Source of the DNA: Syncephalastrum monosporum B8922
Taxonomy: Eukaryota; Mucoromycota; Mucoromycetes; Mucorales; Syncephalastraceae
Direction of reading: 5' to 3'
Assembly: GCA_000697355.1 (NCBI GenBank)
Contig: JNEN01001232.1
Coordinates: 238,117-302,116 of the forward strand
DNA: 64,000 nt
Below are positions 15,634 through 25,220 of this stretch, in pieces; positions within the stretch are counted from its first letter, which is position 1; each line of letters opens with the position of its first letter. The translations under genes and the position numbers were made by a program. The notes below the pieces were generated by a model. That model ran no database searches and had not been told where the DNA came from. It saw nothing but the letters and a program-made list of their open reading frames with translations.

Positions 15634-16521
15634 ATGGGCCTGGAAACGATCGTGTCTGAATTCCAGTTCGAGCGTGTTCTCTCGCACGATGCACGCACAA
15701 AGTTAACCCACATTCTCGGCCAGGTCCAGGGGCAACCAGCGATACTCACGTTTGAGAAGACACAGTACGACGATCCCGACTTTGCAGCATTGGCAAGCAA
15801 GACGCGGGATCTGCAAGACGTGACGGAGAACAACATTTACAGCTGGGGATCGGGCGTGGTCGACCTGGGCAAGCCCGACACGCGCGTCAAGGCGATCTAT
15901 CCCGCGACCGAGCTCCACATCCGCAAATACGAGGCACAGACCCGCCGCATGATTTTCGAGACCCCCGAAGCCTATCAGCGCGTCACCCGGCCGTACATCG
16001 CCAGCCTGCCTGCGGAACGGACCCAGTGGGTCGACAACATTCTGCAGGGCAAGTCCGAGGTGGATCGAGTGCTGTACCATGACAAGGGCCCGGACGGGTT
16101 TGTGGTGCTGCCGGACATGAAGTGGGACGGTTCACGCGAGTGCCTGTACTGGGTGGCCATCGCGATGCGCAACGACCTTGGGTCCCTGCGCGACCTCACT
16201 CCCGAGCACCTGCCCCTCCTGCGCGCCATCCAATCGACGGCGCACGCGCTGGCCAAGGACACGTTCGGCATTCAGCCGGATGAGCTGCGGTTGTTCTTGC
16301 ACTACCAGCCGAGCTACTACCATCTCCATGTGCATATTACCGCCATCGCTTTTGCCGATGCGCCAGGCGTCGTGGCTGGCCAGGCCCATCTCTTGGAGAC
16401 CGTCATCAATAACCTTGAACTCTTCCCAGACTACTACCAGCGTGTGACGCTGCCTTTTGTTCTGGGCGAAGAACACCCGTTATTCTTGGCCCATCATAAC
16501 CATAAGCAGGATCATCAATAA
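15634..16521 (+). CDS. Scavenger mRNA-decapping enzyme (DcpS/Dcs1, HIT family)
   Basis: One intronless exon of 295 aa. DcpS hydrolyses the m7GpppN cap left after 3'-5' mRNA decay, releasing m7GMP. The histidine-triad motif HLHVH is at residues 230-234, inside the block FLHYQPSYYHLHVHITAI typical of the family. The N-terminal half carries the cap-binding and dimerisation features (for example VLYHDKGPDGFVVLPDMKW). The length is close to yeast Dcs1/Dcs2 and a little short of human DcpS. The central His needed for nucleotidyl transfer is present, so it should be active. BUB3 starts 102 bp downstream in the same direction, and a possible AATAAA overlaps the stop codon. Confidence 0.93.
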   Translation: MGLETIVSEFQFERVLSHDARTKLTHILGQVQGQPAILTFEKTQYDDPDFAALASKTRDLQDVTENNIYSWGSGVVDLGKPDTRVKAIYPATELHIRKYEAQTRRMIFETPEAYQRVTRPYIASLPAERTQWVDNILQGKSEVDRVLYHDKGPDGFVVLPDMKWDGSRECLYWVAIAMRNDLGSLRDLTPEHLPLLRAIQSTAHALAKDTFGIQPDELRLFLHYQPSYYHLHVHITAIAFADAPGVVAGQAHLLETVINNLELFPDYYQRVTLPFVLGEEHPLFLAHHNHKQDHQ

Positions 16522-16522
16522 A
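16517..16522 (+). terminator. AATAAA overlapping the DcpS stop codon
   Basis: The hexamer is formed by the last codon (CAA), the TAA stop and the next base. It may be the poly-A signal of DcpS, which would fit the very short gap before BUB3, but it could be chance. Confidence 0.3.
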
Positions 16523-16623
16523 ACGAAAAATATGTGATTATTTTTTGTTAGGCGCGTTGTCTATATTTTTTTTTTTTTGCGCTCTTTCTCCCTCTGTTCT
16601 CCTTCCGTTCCCGACCACCCACG

Positions 16624-17524
16624 ATGACTGACCTTACACACTATGAATTAAACGACGCACCGAGTGACGGCATCAGCTCAGTCAAGTTCAGTCCGTTCAC
16701 AGAGAGTCACCTTCTCGCTTCCTCCTGGGATTCGGTAATGCAATGCAGTGCTTGCTTGCTTGCTTGCATGCTTGCTTGCTTATGTCGCCTTGTTCTCATT
16801 GCTGTTGTGCTGACATTCCGTCCAGACAGTTCGGTTATACGATGTCGAGGAAAACGCGTTGAAAAAGAAGTTTGATCACAAAGCGGCCGTACTGGACGTA
16901 TGCTTTGGTGGCGCCGATCATGCCTACAGCGGCGGCATCGACAGACAAGTCAATCGGTAAGCGCTCTTCCTTTTCTTGTTACTCCAACTGGCATAGGCGT
17001 AGATGCGCCTGCGCATTTGGGCATCGCTGACGTTCCTCATTCTTCGACAGACTTGATTTTGAGACGGGCGAGACCAAAGTGGTGGGACACCACGACGACA
17101 CGGTCAAGGCGCTGTGTGCGTCTCCTGAAAACAGTATGTTGAAAAAAAAAAAGAAAAGAAAAGGAGCAGATACGCAATCGAGAAGCTCGCAGACTGATGG
17201 CATTGCACGTTGGTGTGGTGTAGACACAATCTACTCGGGCTCGTGGGACAAGACACTGCGCGTGTGGGACGAGCGCAGCGCAGACGCGGTCAAGGTGTCT
17301 CAGCTGCCGCAAAAGGTGTTTAGTATGGATCTTAGCAACAACCGGCTGGTGATTGCGATGGCGCAGCGACATGTGCACGTCTACGATATCCGAAACATGG
17401 AGGAACCATGGCAGGTGAGAGAAACCACCTTGAAATATATGCTCAAGTCCATCCGCTGTATGCCCAATGGTGAAGGTAAGCAAGCCCCTTGATGATTTAT
17501 GTTACGGCCGCTCTTTCCTTTCTC

Positions 17525-17573
<49 letters not shown>

Positions 17574-18158
17574 GTGTGTGTGTGTGTATGTGTGTATCTC
17601 ACTGGCGTTGCTCTATGCAGGTTACGCTTGCTCGTCCATCGAGGGACGTGTCGCGCTCGAGTTCTTTGACATGTCACCCGAGAGCCAGGCTCGCAAGTAT
17701 GCCTTCAAGTCGCACAGACAGGTCATCAATAACCAAGAAGTCGTCTATCCCGTGAACGCCTTGGCCTTCCACCCCATGTAAGAAGCCATCTGCTCGTCCC
17801 CCGTCCCCTTTATCTCTTCCATTCTGATCTCAGCGACTGACATTCTCTTGCGCGCTTTTTTCTTTCCTTTTTCTTTGTATGTCTCTCTAGTCACGGCACG
17901 TTCGCGTCAGGTGGGTCGGATTGTGTGGTAAGCATTTGGGATGGCGTCCATAGGAAGCGCATCCGGCAGTTCCAGCGCTTTCCAGACGAAATTGCGAGTC
18001 TGTCGTTCAACAAGGAAGGCACGAAGCTGGCGATCGCGAGTAGTTACACCTTTGACGAAGGTGAGCGCGATCATCCGCCGGACTCGATTTTCATCCGCCC
18101 CATGGGAGAGAATGATTGTAAGCCACGCGTGGTTGCCGCTGCTGCTAATGGATCATGA
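16624..18158 (+). CDS. bub3: Mitotic checkpoint WD40 protein BUB3
   Basis: Six exons (16624-16734, 16826-16956, 17051-17133, 17224-17475, 17621-17777, 17891-18158) give 333 aa, the normal size for BUB3. WD40 blades are visible throughout: [19 protein letters not shown] at the start, [14 protein letters not shown] in the middle, and a late [12 protein letters not shown]. The blocks [14 protein letters not shown] (here [11 protein letters not shown]) and KYAFKSHR are diagnostic of the BUB3/RAE1 group and favour BUB3. It is a seven-blade propeller that recruits BUB1 and BUBR1/Mad3 to phosphorylated kinetochore MELT repeats. One intron holds a long CT run. The gene ends 75 bp from the converging EngB-type gene. 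Confidence 0.93.
17530..17595. repeat. (CT)n/(GT)n microsatellite in BUB3 intron 4
   Basis: About 40 bp of perfect CT dinucleotides run into a TG/TATG-rich stretch shortly before the acceptor at 17620. It may act as an extended pyrimidine tract for splicing. Confidence 0.85.
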
Positions 18159-18233
18159 AGCAAATGGAAAGGAAATATAAGGAAAGAAAAGAAAAGAAAG
18201 AAAAAAAAAGGGCAAAAGTACATGAAAGCTTTC

Positions 18234-19198
18234 TTATTGGGAAGGGGTAATGCCCGCTGCTTCTAATACAGTCCATCGGACGTGTGTGATATCTTGTTCT
18301 GTGTCCTCGTCGGATTTGCCTTTACTTTTGGCTTTGCGCCGTTTGCCGGCCGCCAAGATGTCAAAGGGGTATGGCTTGGCGCGTGTGCTGAGGTACTGGC
18401 GAAGATCGGCTTCGGCGGTGGCGTAGTTGGCATCGGAGAGGCGGTCGCGCTTGGTGAAGATAATCTGGTATGGCACCGATTTGTCGTCGAGGATATCCAG
18501 CAGCTGCTCGTCCCACCGTTTGCAGCCTGCGACAGGATCCAGCAGGACAAAGAGTCGTTTCAGCCTGTGGTTCAGGTCGTGGTGGAGACCCGTCTGCGTC
18601 AGTATCCAGGTCAAACGCGTCATGGCGTAGCGTGATGCCTTACTGTTCGCGTTGTTCGAGGTAGTCGAGAATAAGATCGCCCCACTCGACTCTTGAATTA
18701 AAACCGTAGCCGGGCATGTCGACGAGCGTCAGTTGATTGGCAAGGTTGAAAAAGTTGAGTGCGCGTGTATGGCCCTAAGTACAACGTGAGCATGACATGC
18801 CGTGGTTTGACAAGGACCTGGTAAAAAAAAAAAAAAAAACGTCATACCGGTTTGCTTGAGGTCTTGACAAGCTTATTGTTGTTGCATAATCGATTGATCA
18901 AACTGGATTTCTATACATATTTTTGCATGTCATATGAGCCCAACCGTGTTTCCTTCCTACAGCAGAAGAGAAGACCTACGCCGACGTTACTTCGACCCAC
19001 AAAGGCTATCTAGTGGTATAAGTTGTGTTTAGGCACGATCACGGGGAGATCGCAAAAGCTATGTGTGTGTACCTCGGGATGGATCAAGTTGGGCAGCTGC
19101 TGTGGATCCGAGACGCTCCTGAGGAATTGAGTTTGTTTGGCAAAAAGGCGATTCGCGAATGAGGCCTGTTGCGGCGTGAGGACAGGTCGAGCCAACAT
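18234..19198 (-). CDS. EngB/YihA-type ribosome-biogenesis GTPase, probably mitochondrial
   Basis: Five exons (19073-19198, 18980-19009, 18848-18910, 18644-18774, 18234-18564, read on minus) give 226 aa. After splicing all G motifs appear: G1 GRSNVGKSSLINRL, G2 PGHTRALNFF, G3 DMPGYG, and G4 TKRD. The block LKRLFVLLDPVAGCKRWDEQ matches the EngB family. Bacterial EngB acts in large-subunit assembly; eukaryotic homologues are usually organellar, and the basic N-terminal 45 aa (NRLFAKQTQFLRS) could be a targeting peptide (inference). The 30-nt second exon ends inside the P-loop, between the Gly and Lys of GKS. It is convergent with BUB3 and shares a 125-bp intergenic region with the BRAP2-like gene. 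Confidence 0.87.
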
Positions 19199-19323
19199 TT
19201 GTTATTATTATTTTGTGTTGTGGAGAAAAACAAGAGAGAGGCCGAAAGTGCATGAAAATTGAAAGAAAAAAAGGGCAGGTGAGAGAGCGGTCGAGGGCTG
19301 CCTTCCTTTTCCATTATTTCAGG

Positions 19324-21536
19324 ATGCATTTTTACCACCTTACACTCACGCTGCTCGCCCACCATCGAGACAATGTGCCGTCCGATCTATTCCAGACCAT
19401 GCCCCCGATCCTTCCATGCGCTGACCCCAATCTCAAACCACCCGCGCAACAACAACAACAACAACAGCAACAACAGCAGCCGCCGCCGCCGCAAGCACCA
19501 CGACGACGATCGTCCCGCACCGTGTCGCATGCCGCCACAACCTCGGCGAAGCACAGCAATGTACCGCCCACGCCCATCCGTTCGCCCAAGCACAGCGAGC
19601 GCAAGGCTCAAACTAGCCAGCCCGACGCCCGCCTCGGCCCTGTGACGATTGAAGATCCTGAGCACCGCAAAGTGACCCAGTGTGGTCAGGGTATCCTGCA
19701 CTTCTTCAGAGACACCGACGGAGACGAATGGACGCCGGATACACTCAGCACCCTTCAAGACAGTCAGACCAAGAATGATCTGCTCGGCAAGCTTCTCTGC
19801 ATCCTCGCTGTCCCGTCCTACCTGTCTACAGAAGACTTGGTCTCGTTTACTCACTTGGACTTTGCCAAAGCCCAAGTCCGCATCCTACGGTAACTATCCA
19901 TACCAGTGCACTCCTCTCTTATATGCCGCGTTCTTTCTATCAAGGAATTTCTCACCTTTTCTTCCAGGGACAATGCGCTCAACAAGTATACCGTCGTTCT
20001 GAAGTTCACGCACAGAAAGGATGCCTACGACTTTTACCAGCACTACAATGGTACACAATTCAATGCTCTGGAGGTAAGCAAGGCACCTTAATAGTTCGGG
20101 ACCCTTTTTTTTTTCTGTCTTTCTTATACAGTCTACTCATATTTTTACTCGTTGTATTACGTAAGCCCGAGATCTGCCACGTCGTCTACACGCAGCCCTC
20201 GGCCATGCTGGATGCCCTCATCACCACGACGCCCCACCCGAGTTTGGATGAGACCATGACCGCCATGCGACCGCCCGGCACGCACGAGATGCCGACCTGT
20301 CCCGTCTGTCTCGAGCGGATGGATGAAACCAATACGGGCCTGCGTACCATGCTATGCGAGCATACCTCGCAATGCTACTGCTTGAGCAAATGGGGAGATA
20401 CAAAGTAAGTTTGTCCGTCAACACCTTTCCACCCTCCCTCCTGCCATCCATCGGATTAACCTCTTTTAACTTTTAACTTTTCTTCTTTTTTATTTTGCTT
20501 TCGTCAAAGTTGCCCGACCTGCCTATATTCTCAGAAACCTGTGCATGAAGGCCCAAGCACGAGCAGCCACAGCCGCTCCTTATCGAAGGACAGCCAAGCG
20601 TGCTTTGCGTGCGGTTCCAAAGAAAGCCTATGGATCTGCATGATCTGTGGTCACATCGGCTGCGGCAGATACCAGGACGCCCATGCGTACGACCACTACA
20701 TGGAGACTGGGCACATGTATGCATTGGAGATTGAGTCTCAAAATGTGTGGGACTACGGCGGCGATGGGTAAGTGGGCCTCTAATATATATATATATATAC
20801 GTGTTGGTGGAAGGATTGCTCTCTCACATCTATCTCTTAGATACGTTCACCGCCTGATCCAAAATCAAGTCGATGGACGCGTCGTCGAGTTTCCGAGCAG
20901 TACATCCACAGAAGACAACCGCACAATTTCAAAAGTGAGCTGAAAACGACCATTTCACGAATGCATGGTACTGAAACAATCTTGGCTTTAGCAAAAAATG
21001 GAGACCATGTCGAATGAGTACACTTACTTGCTGACCTCTCAACTGGACACGCAGCGGACCTTCTATGAAAGCCAGGTGGAAGCGGCTCAGGTCCAACTGT
21101 CGACCCTGACTGCTCAAATTAGTGAGCTCTCGAGTGATGTCGATTCACTCAAGGCAACCCAAAAAAAGCTGGATGAAGAAAAGCAAAGCATGGAAAAGCA
21201 GCTTGGGAAAGTCAAGCGGGAAAATGGTCGCGTCAAGCGCAAGTTGGAGACCGTGAATAAGAAACAGGAAGAGATGGACCGCGAATTGCACGAGGAGAAA
21301 GAGGTAAGCGAAAAAAACACCCCGGGCATTTTTAGGGATGGGGAGAGCACCGACGAAGCAAGAAAAGAAAAAGAAGGCTCATTGGATGGATGCCATAGCT
21401 CGGTGTGTCCTTAGCCAAGAACTGCGAAGCCGCCAAGAAGGAAGCCGCGCTCAAACAAATGGCTGTCGATAGCATCATGAAACGTGTGGGCGAACTTATG
21501 ACCCAACTGGAGAACCAGTCCCAAGAGGCTTCATAG
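19324..21536 (+). CDS. BRAP2/ETP1-like RING-type E3 ligase with ZnF-UBP and coiled coil
   Basis: Seven exons (19324-19889, 19968-20073, 20166-20404, 20510-20767, 20841-20934, 20992-21303, 21399-21536) give 570 aa. Order of domains: N-terminal [11 protein letters not shown], which argues for this start over an upstream in-frame ATG; a poly-Gln/Pro stretch; a BRAP2-type RRM-like domain (about 120-235); a RING finger (about 268-309); ZnF-UBP (about 330-395, CFACG...[14 protein letters not shown]); and a long coiled coil to the end. In animals BRAP2 (IMP) modulates Ras-MAPK signalling and binds nuclear localisation signals; yeast Etp1 is linked to ethanol and nutrient responses. One RING zinc ligand expected to be His reads Gln (CEHTSQCYC), discussed in the findings. 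Confidence 0.92.
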
Positions 21537-22232
21537 ATATACACACATACCGTTTTGATACTTTGATACCCTGCCTAGTCCAATATCTTTCTTCCAGTGA
21601 ATACACGCATTCACGTCTGAAGAAATAGAATGGAGAAAAAAAAACAGTACTGATATGCACGTGCCTCGGCTTGCGAGGATACCTTACAAAAGAAGTTCAA
21701 AAATTGCTGGCGGTGCTAATCAGGAGCATTCACACTATGAGGAAAAAAGGTACTTTAAAGATACAGGGACGGTATTGATTGAGAAACTGGGACCGCCACA
21801 GCGAGTGTTAGAAAGAAAACGTAGCCTGTATATATCAGTACAATAATGTCCTGTACAGCTCATCACTTGACTCAGGGTCGCTACTCTCTGGCTAGGCGTG
21901 TTCCGGTGTCATCTTTGCCGCCTAGCTTGTGTACGTCATGATGTACAGCTCAGACAATAGGATTGACACGGCAATTCTGCTGCTTTCTGTGGTAGCGTGC
22001 CCTGCACGATGTGCTGTTATACCGTTTCTTTTCTTTTCTTTTCTTTTTTTTTTTCCTAATGGGTAAGTTGGCACTTTTGTCACATATCAGATGAAAGTCT
22101 GACTTTATTTTTTGAACAAAAAGGCCGAATAGGAGCGGTCAATATGCAGAGTGCACACTCACATACGGACAGAAGCAGACGTGCTGCTCCTTAATATCAA
22201 TTCCTTCCTCCTACATTCGGTTTCTTTCTAAT
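21537..22232. other. Intergenic region
   Basis: It lies between the BRAP2-like and SIKE-like genes. It includes TTTTC repeats near 22025 and no recognised coding frame. Confidence 0.45.
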
Positions 22233-23245
22233 ATGGTCGATGAGGACACATTGGAGAAAATATGGAAAATCGCCAATGAGGTGTCGGCTCAGCAGCAGAC
22301 AAACCAAGATTTAGCGTCAGGCTTGCGCTCCCAGCTTCGTGATCTCAAAGTAAGAACGGCCATCGCGTCGACCTGTGGCCTTGTTACTCATGTCAAAAAA
22401 GCAAAGAACGGCGGTCGATACGGAAGCCAGCACATCAGCAGGTCAGGCTCTTACTCAAAGTAGGGTGCATGGATACTTATACCCTAGAAAACAAAAGCAG
22501 GGCAGAAATGGGATACCGCCTTGGATCCAGCCTCTTTAACAGAACAGCAGCAGAAAGACCTTCCGGCAGACGATCCCGTCGCTCTCTTGAACGCCAAATG
22601 CAACGCCCTGATGGAAGCACATCAGGCGACGCTCGCAAGGAACCAAAAGCTGGAACGGGAATGCGCTGAACTGAAAGGCCTCGTCTACGACTATGAAACA
22701 AACCTCGAGCAGATCACTTCGAAACTACGCGACCACACCGTACGCTGATTTTGTTCTTTCATCGTGCTGCTTATTGTTACTGAATGCGCAAGAATAGGTC
22801 GCATCGATGCAGGGGCAGGTCCAGTTGAGGCGGGAATTCGAGGCTCTTTTAGATGCGGAGAAGGTAGTGGGACCGCTGCAGACATACACTATTTGGCGTT
22901 TGGATACTCATCTCTTGCCTTTTTTTTTTTTCTTTTCTTTTTTAGAATGTCACGGCGACACTGTTGATGGAGAACATGGATCTAAGACAGCGCGTACATA
23001 AACTCGCTGAGATGCTTCGGCAACTGCACAGCGAAAATGCAGATGACGGGACAAGACTTCAGTGGACGCAGCTGAGCGCAGAGAATCAAGGCCTGCGCGA
23101 TCTACTTCAGCTCTCTCAGGTCTCCCACAAACCGCCCACCGTCGACATCACATCCAGCAAGCGTGCTCTTCAAAAGCATAGCATGACGGGACAGAGTGGG
23201 ATTGTCGATGAATACTTTGATGATGATATCTCTTCCCTTTCTTAA
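22233..23245 (+). CDS. SIKE/FGFR1OP2-like coiled-coil protein (candidate STRIPAK subunit)
   Basis: Four exons (22233-22349, 22506-22739, 22798-22863, 22946-23245) give 238 aa, almost entirely alpha-helical and coiled coil. The late block SAENQGLRDLLQLS matches the conserved ENKGLREILQIT segment of human FGFR1OP2 and SIKE1, and the overall length and layout agree. In filamentous ascomycetes the equivalent protein, SCI1, belongs to the STRIPAK phosphatase-kinase complex that controls cell fusion and development. The family call rests on one short motif plus architecture, so it is moderate. The C-terminus is acidic (DEYFDDDISS). Confidence 0.55.
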
Positions 23246-23479
23246 TATACCAAGTTCTAATTGATCTGCATTGCTGTACGCCCCACAGTATCGATCACGA
23301 AAAAGGAAAGGCTTGTGCCTGAGAGGAACGCTTCGAGTATTTTTGACGCAATCTCATTGGCCGAAAATGTTCTTCTGACCGACCCAATTCGTACAAATCA
23401 TTTAAAAAGTACAAACACCTAAAAATCGCGGAGGGGCAAAGGAAAAAGAAAGAGGAACTTTTTTTCCATAACATTCACC

Positions 23480-24911
23480 ATGGCGTCGTCCTACCCGATG
23501 CGCACAATAAACGTAATCAAAGAGAATAAAACGGAGTCTTTGCGATACGAGATATTGAACACAGCTACGCGTCTATATATGCATATAAAATAGGTGTCTT
23601 CACAAGAGGACCTGGATCGGGAGATGAAGCGAGTGATCCAGCTCTTCTCCAAAAACAAGGAGTCAGAAGACACATGGCAGAAGTTTGAACAGGCGCTGCG
23701 CAACATTATCGTCTGGACAGTCCAAGACAAGGCCCACCGTTATGAAACCTTTGCAGCGCATCTACGTGCGTTGAAGCGTCCTATTATACAATCCGTAGGC
23801 CGTCTATTTGCTATCTACGAAATGGTTTTTTTTAACTAATATAACCTTGTGCAGCTCACGACGGAACGGACACGACTCTCGAAAACCGCGTTTGAGTTGC
23901 TGCAGACGCTTGCGCAGACCATGCAACGCGAGTATGAGCCTTTGCACGAGATGTTTGGGCCGACGCTTGTCAAGCTCTTTGCGCGCACCAACAAAGTGCA
24001 GCTGCAGCGGGCGCGGTCTTGCTATACGCACCTGATCGACCACGCCAAACTCGCCAAATCCGTCCCTTCACTGTGCGCACTGCTGAAGAAGGGGGTGGAA
24101 CAGAACAAGGCCGTGCGCCACGGTGCTGCGAGCTGCTTAGAACACATTCTCGTCGTGAATGACCCGCACGACCTGAAACCGTACCTGGCCGCCCTCGCAA
24201 CAGCCATCCGCCAAGCCGCCACCGACTCGTCTCCCGATGTCCGTGCTGCCATACGCGCTTGTTTCCAAGCTTATGCACATGCATTCCCTGACCACTGCGC
24301 AAGGTACCGCCAAGAAACCTCGCATGATGTCGTTCCTCACATTCACATACTGGTTCGTTATTAGCTTCCAGGATACCCTCACACCGACGGAAAAGAAATA
24401 CCTGCACGTCGACACCGCTGCTCCTGCTTCGTCTGCATCGTCCTCGCACCCCTCTTCACAGTCGAGCGCAAAATCATCTCGGCCTGCTTCTTCTTCTTCT
24501 TCTTCTGCATCATCATCTTCTTCTTCGATAGCGAAACGGAATGGTACGACCCCATCCTCTCTTTTGCCCCGCCGTTCGACGACGCTTGTCAAGCCAGTGC
24601 GGCCCATCTCGAAAAAAGCAAATACCCCCAAAGCACATACTTCCACACCCGCGCCACGCTCTGCCATCGCATCCACGCCTGCCAAACCATCTTCCTCTGC
24701 CTCTACCAAGTCACTGAGCGCTACCGGCGGCAAACCAAGTGCCTCTGTCAATGCCAGCCGCCTCTCCGTCATTGAAAAGACGACGATCAGTCGGCGGCTG
24801 AAGATGCCCTTCGTCGCGGGTGTTCATAAGCAAGTGGTGCGTCCCATCAAGCGGTCTTTACCGGCGACCAAAGACGAGGAGAACAAGCGGCCTGTCAAGC
24901 GGCAAGCCTGA
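23480..24911 (+). CDS. Short CLASP_N/TOG-domain microtubule-associated protein
   Basis: Four exons (23480-23512, 23594-23794, 23855-24303, 24365-24911) give 409 aa. Residues of about 12-255 form one HEAT-repeat TOG-like array of the CLASP_N type (blocks FEQALRNIIVW, HEMFGPTLVKLFARTNKV, AVRHGAASCLEHIL, VRAAIRACFQAYAHAFPD). The rest is a Ser/Ala/Pro-rich basic tail ending in RPVKRQA, of the sort that binds the negatively charged microtubule lattice. Fungal Stu1/CLASP proteins are usually over 1,000 aa with two or more TOG domains, so this is a reduced version or a paralogue. The start is supported by ACCATGG, an 11-codon first exon and in-frame splicing. Confidence 0.75.
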
Positions 24912-25220
24912 GGATGGCTGGCTACCCTTTCTTTGCTCTCTTACTCACTTATTCACACTCACACCCACTCCTTCCCTCTCTCACTCTGTTTCTCTCCACA
25001 CCGTTTATCCTTAATTAACTAATATTGCTCAAATATATATCCTGCAGTACCCGGCATTGCATAATGATTTTCTGCTGTCCATATTGCCGCCCTCCGTAAC
25101 AATGCAAGACAGACGCGTTCTAGCAAGGCATACGGGATAAGCTAGAATAGATAATTTTATTTACAAGTAGTAACACTGTGGGAAGGGGGATGATACAAAG
25201 AGAATGAATTAGTAGAATGT
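24912..25220. other. Intergenic region between convergent genes
   Basis: About 310 bp of CACTC/CTCTC-rich sequence between the CLASP_N protein and the DHHC transferase; no gene seen. Confidence 0.5.

Noticed and set aside
20166..20767. Possibility that the RING His-to-Gln change comes from a wrong frame
   Set aside because: The frame is fixed on both sides by conserved RING and UBP residues, so the Gln is real in this sequence; only a base error could explain it away.
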